From NCBI GenBank assembly GCA_023957975.1, contig JAMLGM010000004.1, positions 62,001 to 126,000 of the forward strand: a stretch of DNA of 64,000 nt. Reading direction: 5' to 3'. The notes beneath the pieces are model-generated. The model was not told the origin of the DNA. It did no database searches and worked only from the letters and a program-made list of their open reading frames with translations. Made by a program: the position numbers and the translations under genes. Numbering within the stretch: the first letter of the stretch is position 1; the number at the start of each line of letters is the position of its first letter. The DNA is from Microthrixaceae bacterium (GTDB lineage Bacteria; Actinomycetota; Acidimicrobiia; Acidimicrobiales; Microtrichaceae). Positions 8,569-17,231 of this stretch are shown here, in pieces.

Positions 8569-9885
8569 GTGACGCAGACGTACTGGGTCGAGACGCTCGG
8601 CTGCCCCAAGAACCAGGTTGATTCCGACAAACTCGTCGGCAAGCTGGTCGCGGACGGATACGTGGCGGCCTCCGACGCGTCGCAGGCCGATCTCGTCGTC
8701 GTCAACACCTGTGCGTTCATCGAGGAAGCACGACAGGAGTCGATCGACACCGTGCTGGCGTTGAGCGAGGATCGTGCCGAGCACGCCAAAGTGGTCGTCA
8801 CCGGGTGTATGGCCCAGCGCTACGGCGACGAGCTTGCGGCCGCGCTGCCCGAGGTCGATACCGTCGCCGGGTTCGGTCAGGATTTCATCGATTCCCCCGG
8901 CCCTGGCGCGCCCTCATCGCCCCACTCTTCGACCCATTCGTCGAGCCGATCACTCATCCCGGTGTCGGCAGCACCGGTGCCCGAGTTCGACCTGTTGAAT
9001 CTCCCGCGGCCGGCCGCTTCCGCACCGTGGGCATATGTGAAGATCGCCGAGGGATGCGACCGCAACTGCGGGTTCTGTGCGATCCCCAGCTTTCGTGGAC
9101 CACAGCGAAGCCGGTCGATCGACAGTGTCGTCGCCGAGGTCGAACAGCTCGATGTCCGCGAGGTCGTGCTGGTCGCTCAGGACCTGGCGGCGTACGGACG
9201 TGACCAGGGTAAGGGGGAGCGCAGCATCGTGGCGCTACTCGACCAGGTGGCCCGTCGAGTCGATTGGGTGCGGTTGTTGTATCTGTACCCCTCCGACCTC
9301 AACGAGGCGCTCATCGAAGCCATGTTGGGAGCGAGAGTTCCCTATTTCGACCTGTCCCTGCAGCACGTCAGTCGGCCACTGCTTCGCCGCATGCGCCGCT
9401 GGGGTGACGGCGACACCTTTCTCGAACGCATCGAGGCCATCCGTTCGATCGACCCCACCGCGGCGTTCCGGTCGAACTTCATCGTCGGGTATCCAGGCGA
9501 GACCGAGGCCGACCACGATGCGTTGCTCGAGTTCGTGGAGGCCGCGCAGCTCGACTGGTGTGGGTTCTTCGCGTTCTCCGACGAGGAGGGAACCTACGCG
9601 CACGACCTCGACGGCCACATCGACGCGACCTTGATGGGGGAGCGGTTGGCTGAGCTTCGCGAGTTGCAGGACGACATCACCGCGGCGAGGCGTGACGCTC
9701 TGATCGGCGAGACGATCACCGTTCTGGTCGACGAACCCGGCGTTGCCCGCAGTTTCCGCGAGGCCCCCGAGATCGACGGCATCGTCGAGGTGCCGGACCA
9801 CCTCGAAGTCGGCGAGTTTCACGAGGTCACCGTGGTGGGAGCGACCGGACCCGACCTGGTGGCCGACGAGTCGGTGCCGTCGTGA
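8569..9885 (+). CDS. rimO: Ribosomal protein S12 methylthiotransferase RimO
   Basis: Radical-SAM enzyme that methylthiolates Asp of ribosomal protein S12. It has the N-terminal UPF0004 domain with TLGCPKNQVDSD and NTCAFIEEA, the 4Fe-4S motif GCDRNCGFC (CxxxCxxC), and a C-terminal TRAM domain. CPKNQ and the ASDASQADLVVVNTC context favour RimO over MiaB, and a separate miaB lies at 15040. A low-complexity Ser/His-rich insert sits between the first two domains. I chose GTG 8569 because translation from there opens with the family N-terminus (VTQTYWVETLGCPKN). Its stop overlaps the pgsA start. Confidence 0.93.
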   Translation: MTQTYWVETLGCPKNQVDSDKLVGKLVADGYVAASDASQADLVVVNTCAFIEEARQESIDTVLALSEDRAEHAKVVVTGCMAQRYGDELAAALPEVDTVAGFGQDFIDSPGPGAPSSPHSSTHSSSRSLIPVSAAPVPEFDLLNLPRPAASAPWAYVKIAEGCDRNCGFCAIPSFRGPQRSRSIDSVVAEVEQLDVREVVLVAQDLAAYGRDQGKGERSIVALLDQVARRVDWVRLLYLYPSDLNEALIEAMLGARVPYFDLSLQHVSRPLLRRMRRWGDGDTFLERIEAIRSIDPTAAFRSNFIVGYPGETEADHDALLEFVEAAQLDWCGFFAFSDEEGTYAHDLDGHIDATLMGERLAELRELQDDITAARRDALIGETITVLVDEPGVARSFREAPEIDGIVEVPDHLEVGEFHEVTVVGATGPDLVADESVPS

Positions 9886-10502
9886 GCGCCGCGAGTTCTC
9901 CGACCTCGCCGGCGCCTGCGACTCCACCCATTCCGCCGAAGGGTAATCGCTACGACCCGGCCGACCTGTGGACCCCGGCGAACATCGTCACGCTCCTGCG
10001 GGTCGCTGCCGCGCCGCTGGCGTTCTGGATGATGCACGCCACCGAGAACTCCTCGTCGTGGCCGCTTGCGTTCGTGTGGTTCGCGTTGTCGTCGAGCGAT
10101 TACCTCGACGGCACGCTCGCCCGTAGGCACGGCCCGACCCGCGCTGGTGCGTTCCTCGATCCGCTCGCCGACAAGGTGCTCGTGTGGGGCGGGGTCGGGG
10201 TGATGTGTCTGGAAGGCCGGTTCCCGTGGATCGCCTGGGTGCTCATCGTCGGCCGCGACCTCGCCGTGAGCGTGTTTCGTTCGTACTACGCCCGTCGCGG
10301 CTTGGCCGTTCCCGCGTCGAAGCTTGCGAAGTGGAAGGCGTTCCTGCAGTTGGCGGCGGTCGGCTGGGTGACGTTGCCATGGACCAACGAGGAACTGTGG
10401 CTCGCCGATGTGACGCTGTGGATCGGCATCGCGGCGGGCATTGTCAGCGGAGCGCAGTACTTTAGAGACGGAAGTCGGGCCGCCACCACGATGGCCCGCT
10501 GA
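9882..10502 (+). CDS. pgsA: CDP-diacylglycerol–glycerol-3-phosphate 3-phosphatidyltransferase
   Basis: Integral membrane CDP-alcohol phosphatidyltransferase that makes phosphatidylglycerol phosphate. The signature DG-x2-AR-x8-G-x3-D-x3-D is present as LDGTLARRHGPTRAG followed by FLDPLADK. About five membrane helices are visible, with a Pro-rich cytoplasmic N-terminus. The GTG at 9882 overlaps the rimO stop (GTGA), so the pair is likely one operon. The position between ftsK and recA matches pgsA3 of mycobacteria. Confidence 0.92.
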   Translation: MSAASSPTSPAPATPPIPPKGNRYDPADLWTPANIVTLLRVAAAPLAFWMMHATENSSSWPLAFVWFALSSSDYLDGTLARRHGPTRAGAFLDPLADKVLVWGGVGVMCLEGRFPWIAWVLIVGRDLAVSVFRSYYARRGLAVPASKLAKWKAFLQLAAVGWVTLPWTNEELWLADVTLWIGIAAGIVSGAQYFRDGSRAATTMAR

Positions 10503-10511
10503 CCGATTGGC

Positions 10512-10533
10512 GCCGACCGGCTGGCCGGTTGGC
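10512..10533 (+). terminator. Weak hairpin after pgsA
   Basis: A 10-bp G+C-rich stem (one G-U pair in RNA) with a two-base loop begins nine bases after the pgsA stop. There is no U-run. It may end the rimO–pgsA transcript, but repeated ACCGG motifs around it make the fold ambiguous. Confidence 0.35.
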
Positions 10534-10609
10534 CCGCTGACCGGTTGACAGCATCGCTGTCGCCTCGGCGGTATCGCTGCCGCACTACGAAACAACCAGG
10601 GGGAACCAG

Positions 10610-11536
10610 ATGCGACACCGCAACGACGAGACGAATGCCGTAAGTACCCGCTTTTCAACCAGGCGCGTCACCTTTGCCGCCGCGCTGGTCGCCGCGCTCG
10701 TCGCCGGCGGGTGTGGGGGAGACGACGACTCGGCATCCGACTCCGACGGCGGTTCCGGCGAGGTCACCACGACGACCGCATCGGCCGAGGAAACGACCAC
10801 CACCGAGGCCCGGGCCGAAACCCTGCGGATTCTCGTCAGCAACGACGATGGCATCGCTGCGGAGGGCATCGCCACGGTCGTCGACGCCTTGCAGGCACTG
10901 CCCGACACCGAGGTGGTCGTGTTTGCTCCGGCCGACCAAAAGAGCGGGGCCGGCGGGAGCACGACCGACGGTGAGCTGACCTCGACCGAGGCGACGACGC
11001 GCAACGGCGATCCGGGCACCGCGGTGAACGGGTTTCCGGCCGACTCGGTGAACTACGCGTTCGCTCAACCGGGGTTCGAGGCGCCGCACCTCGTCGTCAC
11101 CGGGATCAACGAGGGGCAGAACCTCGCGGCGTTCGTCGAGTTGTCGGGCACGGTGGGGGCGGCGCGCGCCGCGGTGCGCCAGGGGGTGCCGGCGCTGTCC
11201 AGTTCCGCAAGCGGCGGTGAGGTGTTCGACTACAAGACCGCGGCGACCTATGTGGTCGCCTGGGTCGAGGAGCACCGTGAGGCGTTGGTGGCAGGCACCG
11301 CGCCGGTCGAGGTGACGAATCTCAACGTTCCGACCTGTCAGACCGGCACCATTCGTGGCGAGGTCACCGTCGAGACCGACTATCAGACGGTCGACGGCGT
11401 GATCGCAACGCCGGATTGTTCCTCGACCGAGGAGCCGGGGTCGCTCGACGCTGCAGCTTTCAATCGCGGATTCGTCACGTGGTCGGTGGTGTCGACCGAG
11501 CCCGTGCCGAACCCGATCAACACTCCCGCAGGGTGA
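10610..11536 (+). CDS. Exported SurE-like nucleotidase with lipoprotein signal
   Basis: The mature region is a SurE-type 5'/3'-nucleotidase or acid phosphatase domain. RILVSNDDGIAAEGI (near 80) contains the Asp-Asp metal pair, and ASGTVGAARAA and VVTGINEGQN match SurE loops. The N-terminus has a basic stretch, a hydrophobic core and a lipobox LVAGGC (Cys near 34), followed by a Thr/Glu-rich linker. SurE proteins are normally cytoplasmic, so a lipid-anchored copy is unusual. A strong purine-rich site (AGGGGGAA) precedes the ATG. It overlaps the next lipoprotein gene by GTGA. Confidence 0.85.
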   Translation: MRHRNDETNAVSTRFSTRRVTFAAALVAALVAGGCGGDDDSASDSDGGSGEVTTTTASAEETTTTEARAETLRILVSNDDGIAAEGIATVVDALQALPDTEVVVFAPADQKSGAGGSTTDGELTSTEATTRNGDPGTAVNGFPADSVNYAFAQPGFEAPHLVVTGINEGQNLAAFVELSGTVGAARAAVRQGVPALSSSASGGEVFDYKTAATYVVAWVEEHREALVAGTAPVEVTNLNVPTCQTGTIRGEVTVETDYQTVDGVIATPDCSSTEEPGSLDAAAFNRGFVTWSVVSTEPVPNPINTPAG

Positions 11537-12165
11537 TTACGGCCGCCGCACCCAGGGGAACGCCGATCCTCGCCCGACGAGTCGCCGTCGTCGTGGTGAT
11601 GGGTGCGAGCGCGCTCGTGGCGGCGGCGTGCAGCGAGGACCGCGAGATCGACCGGTCGGCATTGACGACGACGACGTCGTTCGCGCCGATGCCCTCGGTT
11701 GCTCAGCCGGAGGATCTCCAGAACCTCCCGGTGCCCGACGACGACGGTGGGGTGTTGTGCGACGCCGTGCTGGCGTGGGTTTCGGCGGAGGGCCCCGACC
11801 CGGTCGGCGGTGCCGGGCCGCTCGGCGATGCGCTGGCGACGTCGGCCGACGCCTTCGAAGCCTCGGTTGTGCCACAGGCCCCGGCATCGTTGCGTTCCGA
11901 TGCGAACAGCTTTCTCGCGAGCCTTCGCGCTGCGGCGTCGGAGCTGAAGGCCCTGCGTGGAGACTCACGGGATCTCGGCCAGTTGATGCTCGACGGCGAA
12001 CTCGACGCCTACGAGGCGTACCTTCGCCTCATCCTGCCGACGGCCTATGACCCGGCGGCAACCGAATGGGCGAACGAGTTCATGGCCTGGATCGCATCGC
12101 CGTGTGGGCCCAAGCCGGTGTCGTTGGCGTGGGAGCCGGTGCCGACCACCTCCGTGTTCGACTGA
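11533..12165 (+). CDS. Putative lipoprotein, unknown function
   Basis: About 210 residues with no recognised domain. The N-terminus has basic residues, a hydrophobic core and a lipobox-like SALVAAAC, so the protein is probably lipid-anchored outside the membrane. The remainder is acidic and helical, with two further cysteines (LCDAVL and SPCGPK) that could form a disulfide. The GTG start at 11533 overlaps the stop of the SurE-like gene, which implies coupled translation. A functional link between the two exported proteins is inference from this overlap. Confidence 0.75.
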   Translation: MITAAAPRGTPILARRVAVVVVMGASALVAAACSEDREIDRSALTTTTSFAPMPSVAQPEDLQNLPVPDDDGGVLCDAVLAWVSAEGPDPVGGAGPLGDALATSADAFEASVVPQAPASLRSDANSFLASLRAAASELKALRGDSRDLGQLMLDGELDAYEAYLRLILPTAYDPAATEWANEFMAWIASPCGPKPVSLAWEPVPTTSVFD

Positions 12166-12217
12166 GGCGCCGGGCCCGCCCGATCGCGTGGTTGATCGAT
12201 TCATGACGGTGTAGGGG

Positions 12218-12223
12218 TAGCCT
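12218..12223 (+). promoter_or_regulatory. Candidate -10 element (TAGCCT) for cinA
   Basis: TAGCCT ends 6 bp before the ATG of cinA, the same hexamer as before ftsK. A TTGATC at 12192–12197 could serve as -35, but its 20-bp spacing is long. The mRNA would be leaderless. Confidence 0.4.
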
Positions 12224-12229
12224 CCCCAC

Positions 12230-13546
12230 ATGCGCGTAGAGGTGGTTGCCATCGGCACCGAGCTCCTGTTGGGGCAGATCGTCGACACGAACTCATCCTG
12301 GATCGGCGAGCAGCTCGCTCTCGCAGGGATCGACACCCATTTCCAGGTGAAGGTGGGCGACAACGTGGGCAGGATCGTCACGGCGATCTCCGATGCGTTG
12401 GATCGCTCCGATGCCGTCATCTGCTGTGGAGGCCTCGGGCCGACCCACGACGACCTCACCCGCTCGGCGATCGCCGCGGTGATGGGGGTCGAGTTGGAGT
12501 TCGACGCCGATCGTGCGGACCTGATCCGTTCGATGTTCGGTGGACGCGGACGCGACATGCCCGACAACAACCTGTTGCAGGCCTACAAACCGGTCGGGGC
12601 GCAGTTCATCGAGCAACAACCCGGCACGGCGCCGGGTCTGGTGTGTCCGGTTGCCTGGCCACGTGACGGTGCTCGCCGCGGCGCGGGTGGCGGCGGTGTC
12701 GGTGGCGGTGCAGAGTCCGTCCCGACCGTCGACAAGGTCATCTATGCGGTGCCCGGCGTGCCGTGGGAGATGAAGGAGATGCTCGCCGCCACGATCGTCG
12801 ACGATCTTCGTCGCCGCAGTGGTGAGCATTTCGTGATCGGTAGCCGCGTCCTGCGAACCTGGGGTCAGTCCGAATCGGGGCTCGCCGAGTTGTTGGCCGA
12901 CCGGATCGCCGAACTCGACGAGCTCGGCAACCCGACGATCGCGCTGTTGGCCTCGGGCGCGGAGGGCCTCAAGGTGCGGGTGACCGCCAAGGCACCGACC
13001 GAACAGGAGGCGACCGCGATCCTCGACGAGGAGGAGACGCGGCTGCGACGCATCCTCAGCGAGTTGGTGTTCGGCATCGACGACCAAACCATGGAATCGG
13101 TGGTGCTCGACCTGTTGCGCGAGCGCGGCGACACCTTGGCGATCGCCGAGTCGGTGACCGGTGGGTTGGTGTCGTCGCGGCTGGTCGACGTACCGGGTGC
13201 CTCGGCGGTCTTTCGCGGCGGGGTGGTGTCGTATGCCTCCGAGGTGAAATTCGACGTGCTGGGAGTTCCGGAAGGTCCGGTGGTGACCCTGGAGGCTGCC
13301 GAGGCGATGGCCACGGGTGTGCGCCGGGTGTTGGGGGCGACCGTGGGTGTCGGCATCACCGGAGTCGCGGGCCCCGATCCGGCCGAGGGGCGACGGCCCG
13401 GCACGGTGTGCATCGCTGTCGATCTCAACGGCGCGGTGTCCTCCGCGGAGATGCGTCTGCCCGGAGGCCGTCAGCAGGTACGGGAGTTGACCTGCATCTC
13501 CGCGCTCGCCATGTTGCGGACGCGACTGGCCACCGCCGACACCTGA
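12230..13546 (+). CDS. cinA: CinA: MoCF-like domain plus NMN deamidase domain
   Basis: Two-domain competence/damage-inducible protein, probably working in pyridine nucleotide repair and recycling. The N-terminal molybdopterin-binding-like domain shows AIGTELLLGQIVDTNS and CCGGLGPTHDDLT. The C-terminal PncC/CinA domain shows ESVTGGLVSSRL and GVGITGVAGPDP. A Gly/Arg-rich stretch of about 20 residues near 145–165 interrupts the first domain and is absent from typical homologues. It precedes recA as in many bacteria, but here a 58-nt palindrome and a LexA box lie between them. Confidence 0.93.
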   Translation: MRVEVVAIGTELLLGQIVDTNSSWIGEQLALAGIDTHFQVKVGDNVGRIVTAISDALDRSDAVICCGGLGPTHDDLTRSAIAAVMGVELEFDADRADLIRSMFGGRGRDMPDNNLLQAYKPVGAQFIEQQPGTAPGLVCPVAWPRDGARRGAGGGGVGGGAESVPTVDKVIYAVPGVPWEMKEMLAATIVDDLRRRSGEHFVIGSRVLRTWGQSESGLAELLADRIAELDELGNPTIALLASGAEGLKVRVTAKAPTEQEATAILDEEETRLRRILSELVFGIDDQTMESVVLDLLRERGDTLAIAESVTGGLVSSRLVDVPGASAVFRGGVVSYASEVKFDVLGVPEGPVVTLEAAEAMATGVRRVLGATVGVGITGVAGPDPAEGRRPGTVCIAVDLNGAVSSAEMRLPGGRQQVRELTCISALAMLRTRLATADT

Positions 13547-13564
13547 TCGTTCTCGCGTGCCCTT

Positions 13565-13622
13565 GCCCGTTCTCCGATAACCAGTGGTCGTGATCACGAC
13601 CACTGGTTATCGGAGAACGGGC
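13565..13622. repeat. Perfect 58-nt palindrome, TTCTCCGATAACC family, copy 1
   Basis: Two uninterrupted 29-bp arms with no loop, centred on TGA|TCA. The central 52 bases are identical to the palindrome at 52086–52137, 38 kb away. It begins 18 bp after the cinA stop and ends about 55 bp before the recA LexA box. It could separate cinA transcription from recA. There is no U-run. Confidence 0.92.
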
Positions 13623-13676
13623 GGGCGGCTGCTCCCGAGATGGCATGGGGAAGAAATGTTGGCGTAAATGCTTGCC

Positions 13677-13693
13677 AAGAACACCTGTTCGAA
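13677..13693 (+). promoter_or_regulatory. LexA box (SOS operator) upstream of recA
   Basis: GAAC-ACCT-GTTC at 13679–13690 matches the Gram-positive/actinobacterial LexA operator GAAC-N4-GTTC. It lies about 118 bp before the recA start. The same motif occurs four times next to lexA at 26.47–26.59 kb. Confidence 0.75.
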
Positions 13694-13807
13694 ACTACGT
13701 TCGTGTGAGTTCCCCGGCTTCGCTGTCAGGGGTCATCGGTACGGTCATTGCATCGATATCGCTGCCAACACGGCAGCCCACCACGAACCAGTTGGAAGGA
13801 AACAGAC

Positions 13808-14860
13808 GTGGAGCAGCACAAGGCACTCGAAGGCGCGTTGGCACAAATTGAAAAGCAGTTCGGCAAGGGCTCGGTCATGCGGATGGGCGAGAAGACGTCG
13901 ATGGCGGTCGGCTCGGTCTCGACCGGCGCTCTGAGTCTCGACATCGCACTCGGAATCGGTGGGCTGCCGCGTGGCCGCGTCACCGAAATCTACGGTCCGG
14001 AGTCCTCCGGCAAGTCCACCTTGGCCATGCACGTGGTCGCTGAGGCTCAGCGCAACGGCGGAACATGCGCCTACATCGACGCCGAGCATGCGATGGATCC
14101 GGCATATGCGGCCCGCATCGGCGTCGATGTCGATCAACTCCTCATCTCCCAGCCCGACACCGGCGAGCAGGCGCTCGAGATCACCGACATGTTGATTCGT
14201 TCCGGGGCACTCGACGTGATCGTCATCGACTCGGTGGCCGCGCTCACGCCTCGGGCCGAGATCGAGGGGGAGATGGGAGACAGCCATGTGGGTCTTCAGG
14301 CCCGCCTCATGAGCCAGGCCCTTCGTAAGGTCACGGCGAACCTCAACAAGACCGACACCATCTGCATCTTCATCAACCAGCTTCGCGAGAAGATCGGCGT
14401 GATGTTCGGCTCGCCAGAGACCACCCCGGGCGGTCGTGCACTGAAGTTCTACAGCTCGGTGCGTCTCGACATTCGTCGTATCGAGTCCATCAAGGACGGC
14501 GTCGAGATCGTCGGCAACCGCACCCGGGTGAAGGTCGTCAAGAACAAGGTGGCCCCGCCGTTCAAGCAGGCCGAGTTCGACATCATGTACGGCGCCGGCA
14601 TCAGCCGCGAAGGGTCGCTGCTCGACATCGGCGTTGAAATGGGCTTCATTAAGAAGTCCGGAGCTTGGTACACCTACGAGGGCGAACAGCTCGGCCAGGG
14701 GCGCGAGAACGCCAAGGGCTTCCTCAAGGACAACCCCGAGATCATGGTCGAGGTCTCCGAAAAGGTCCGCTCCAAGCTTGGCCTCGGCGAAGGCGATGCC
14801 GACGACGAGCCGATCGACCTGTCGATCAACGCCGACATGCCGGTCACCCTCGACGACTGA
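13808..14860 (+). CDS. recA: Recombinase A
   Basis: DNA strand-exchange ATPase and co-protease for LexA. Walker [14 protein letters not shown], Walker [13 protein letters not shown], the loop-2 region [21 protein letters not shown] and the acidic C-terminus are all normal. The 350-residue length is standard and there is no intein. The GTG at 13808 follows GGAAGGAAAC. An in-frame ATG at 13748 would add 20 residues of non-RecA sequence. A LexA box upstream predicts SOS induction. recX, the usual partner, does not follow; a hairpin and miaB come next. Confidence 0.98.
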   Translation: MEQHKALEGALAQIEKQFGKGSVMRMGEKTSMAVGSVSTGALSLDIALGIGGLPRGRVTEIYGPESSGKSTLAMHVVAEAQRNGGTCAYIDAEHAMDPAYAARIGVDVDQLLISQPDTGEQALEITDMLIRSGALDVIVIDSVAALTPRAEIEGEMGDSHVGLQARLMSQALRKVTANLNKTDTICIFINQLREKIGVMFGSPETTPGGRALKFYSSVRLDIRRIESIKDGVEIVGNRTRVKVVKNKVAPPFKQAEFDIMYGAGISREGSLLDIGVEMGFIKKSGAWYTYEGEQLGQGRENAKGFLKDNPEIMVEVSEKVRSKLGLGEGDADDEPIDLSINADMPVTLDD

Positions 14861-14874
14861 GCGTCAGCGCGTCC

Positions 14875-14911
14875 CTGGTGGCGACGACGGCAGCGGAGTC
14901 GTCGCCACCAG
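14875..14911 (+). terminator. Hairpin after recA
   Basis: A perfect 14-bp stem (CTGGTGGCGACGAC and its complement) with a 9-base loop begins 14 bases after the recA stop. It lacks a U-tract, like the other stems in this window. It probably ends or attenuates the recA transcript before miaB. Confidence 0.6.
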
Positions 14912-14952
14912 CGTTCGTGCCGTCGTCGGCCGGTGCCGGCCGCCACCAATAG

Positions 14953-15011
14953 CTGGCGCAACGGGCGAGGGTCTGGCGTAGCGGGCGAGGGCTGGCGCGA
15001 CGGGCGAGGGT
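14953..15011 (+). repeat. Three tandem ~19–20-bp repeats before miaB
   Basis: Three near-identical copies of CTGGCG-NN-(A/G)CGGGCGAGGG run head to tail just upstream of miaB. No coding frame is involved. They could bind a protein or simply be slippage products. Confidence 0.7.
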
Positions 15012-15039
15012 CCTCAGGCACGGCACTAGTGTTGAACCC

Positions 15040-16497
15040 GTGGCGAAGCGCTATGTGATCCGCACCCATGGGTGCCAGATGAATGAGCACGACTCCGAGC
15101 GCATCGCCGGGTTGCTCGAAGCCGACGGCATGGAAGCCACCGACTCGCTCGACGAGGCGGATGTCATCGTGCTCAACACGTGTTGCATTCGCGAGAACGC
15201 CGACAACAAGTTGTACGGGACCCTTGGTCACCTGAAGTCGCTGAAGGCGTCGCGCCCGGATCTCGAAATCATGGTCGGCGGGTGCCTTGCCCAGAAGGAC
15301 CGCGACCTGATCCAGCAAAAGGCCGGTCACGTCGATGTGGTGTTCGGCACCCACAACGTTCACCGCGCCGTCGACCTGTTGGAGACCTCGCGCACGTCAG
15401 GGCCGATCACCGAGATCCTCGACGAGGCGGTCATCGAAGATCACGAGTTGTTTCCGACTCAGCTCCCGACGGTGCGCGAGGTCGACTACCTGGCCTGGGT
15501 CACGATCCAGATCGGGTGCGACAACAACTGCGCGTTCTGCATCGTTCCGGCGGTGCGCGGCACCGAGGTGTCCAAGCCGTTCGGAACGATCGTCGATGAG
15601 GTGCGGGCGCTCGCTGCGACCGGCGTCACCGAGGTGACATTGCTCGGGCAGAACGTGAACTCCTACGGGCGCGACATCGCCATGAAACTGCGCGACGGGT
15701 TCGACACCGACGAGGTCGCCGCCGCGGGGATCCGGTGGGGTGAAGATCGTCGGGCCCGGTCGTTGTTCGCCGACCTGTTGCGAGATGTGGGCGCCGTGGA
15801 CGGCATTCGCCGGGTGCGGTACACGAGCCCTCACCCGAAGGATTTCCGCGACGACACGATCGCCGCCATGGCCCAGACCGCTGCGGTGTGTGAACACCTC
15901 CACCTACCGCTGCAGTCGGGCAGCGATCGGATCCTGTCGGCGATGCACCGTGGCTACAGCGCCGAACGGTACCTCGCCAAGGTCGCCGCCGCCCGCGCCG
16001 GAATCGACGATCTCGCGGTCACCACCGACGTCATCATCGGGTTCCCGGGCGAGACCGACCGCGACTTCGCCGACACCCTCGAGGTGTTTGCCGAGGTCGG
16101 CTTCGATTCGGCCTACACGTTCATCTATTCGCCCCGGCCCGGCACCGAGGCCGCCGAGATGAACGATCGTTTCGTCGACCACGCCGTGTCGGTCGAGCGA
16201 ATGGATCGGCTCCGTGCCGTGCTCGAACGGTCATCGAGAATGCGCAACGAGGCACGCGTCGGGCGCATCGAGGAGGTCATCGTCGAGGGGCCGTCCAAGC
16301 GCAACCCCGACCTGCTCACGGGCCGCACCCGGCAGAACAAGCTGGTGCACTTCGCCCCTCCAGAGTCGATCCGACCCGGAAGCTACGCCCTCGTCGAGGT
16401 GACCGGCGCCAGCCTGAGCAACCTCAGCGGCGAGTTTCGCGAGATCACCCACGTTCCGACCCATCGCACCCGCATTCCGGTGCTGTCGGCAAACTGA
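15040..16497 (+). CDS. miaB: tRNA-2-methylthio-N6-dimethylallyladenosine synthase
   Basis: Radical-SAM methylthiotransferase that acts on i6A37 of tRNAs after MiaA. The N-terminal cluster domain is marked by THGCQMNEHDSERI, LNTCCIRENA and GGCLAQKD. The SAM cluster is GCDNNCAFC, and a TRAM domain (about 405–470) ends the protein. RENADNKLYG is typical of MiaB rather than RimO. A non-conserved insert of about 30 residues, DGFDTDEVAAAGIRWG, lies in the radical-SAM domain. The GTG at 15040 gives the family N-terminus MAKRYVIRTHGC. miaA lies two genes downstream. Confidence 0.95.
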   Translation: MAKRYVIRTHGCQMNEHDSERIAGLLEADGMEATDSLDEADVIVLNTCCIRENADNKLYGTLGHLKSLKASRPDLEIMVGGCLAQKDRDLIQQKAGHVDVVFGTHNVHRAVDLLETSRTSGPITEILDEAVIEDHELFPTQLPTVREVDYLAWVTIQIGCDNNCAFCIVPAVRGTEVSKPFGTIVDEVRALAATGVTEVTLLGQNVNSYGRDIAMKLRDGFDTDEVAAAGIRWGEDRRARSLFADLLRDVGAVDGIRRVRYTSPHPKDFRDDTIAAMAQTAAVCEHLHLPLQSGSDRILSAMHRGYSAERYLAKVAAARAGIDDLAVTTDVIIGFPGETDRDFADTLEVFAEVGFDSAYTFIYSPRPGTEAAEMNDRFVDHAVSVERMDRLRAVLERSSRMRNEARVGRIEEVIVEGPSKRNPDLLTGRTRQNKLVHFAPPESIRPGSYALVEVTGASLSNLSGEFREITHVPTHRTRIPVLSAN

Positions 16498-16499
16498 GC

Positions 16500-17231
16500 T
16501 TGGCGTTCGACCCGGTGGGCGACGAGGCGACCGACATCTTGGCGAACCCGGTGGTGGCGATGGCTCCAGGCGAGTCGGGCGCTCCCGGAGAGTCGGGCGG
16601 GTCGCACGCTGTTGCGCTGTCCTCGCCCGCTGCCCTCGTGCGGCCCCAGTCGGTGGTCGAGGTGCTCGTCGATTTCATCGCCGCGGTGCATGGGTCGCCG
16701 CCACCCGCCGAGTCGCAGACATGGGAGGCGGCCGACGCGCTCGCGCAGGTGGAGGCGCTCGTGGGCAAGGGGCTCGTCGACCCAACGCGATTCGACGAGT
16801 CCTATTGCCCACAAAGTGCCGAACAGCTACTGGCGTTGGCCCGCTCGATGTTCGGGCATCTCTCGACGCGGCCAGCGGTCGCCCCGGTGCGGATTCACGG
16901 CGACTTCGACCTCGACACGACGCTGATCGACGACGGCCGCATCGTCGGGTGGCGGCAGGTTCCGGTGCGGGTGGGAGATCCCTACGTCGACTATGCGCTG
17001 CTGGCACGCCACGTCATCGCCGCGTTCGGCCCTGGAGCGATCCTTGCGGTGTTCGAACGACTCGATGTGGGCGAGATCGACCCGATTCGCCTCGAGTTCT
17101 GGGTGTACGTGACCCAACTGCGGGGCGCCGCCGCGGCCGACACAGCGGCCGACACAGCAGCCGACACCGCCACCGGCGACACCGACACCAACACTGGCGC
17201 AGCCGCCGCCGACTCAGCGACCGATGGCTGA
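16500..17231 (+). CDS. Degenerate phosphotransferase-like (APH fold) protein
   Basis: The middle of this 243-residue protein resembles the C-lobe of aminoglycoside/choline kinase-like phosphotransferases. It has an HGDFDLDTTLIDDGRIVGW segment followed by GDPYVDYALLA. The catalytic HGD Asp is kept, but the usual downstream His/Asn and the metal-binding D-x-(E/D) after the strand are missing, so it may not be an active kinase. The N-lobe ATP site is not visible. The tail is an Ala/Asp/Thr repeat. The start is TTG 16500, or possibly ATG 16560. It overlaps miaA by 8 bp. Confidence 0.6.
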   Translation: MAFDPVGDEATDILANPVVAMAPGESGAPGESGGSHAVALSSPAALVRPQSVVEVLVDFIAAVHGSPPPAESQTWEAADALAQVEALVGKGLVDPTRFDESYCPQSAEQLLALARSMFGHLSTRPAVAPVRIHGDFDLDTTLIDDGRIVGWRQVPVRVGDPYVDYALLARHVIAAFGPGAILAVFERLDVGEIDPIRLEFWVYVTQLRGAAAADTAADTAADTATGDTDTNTGAAAADSATDG

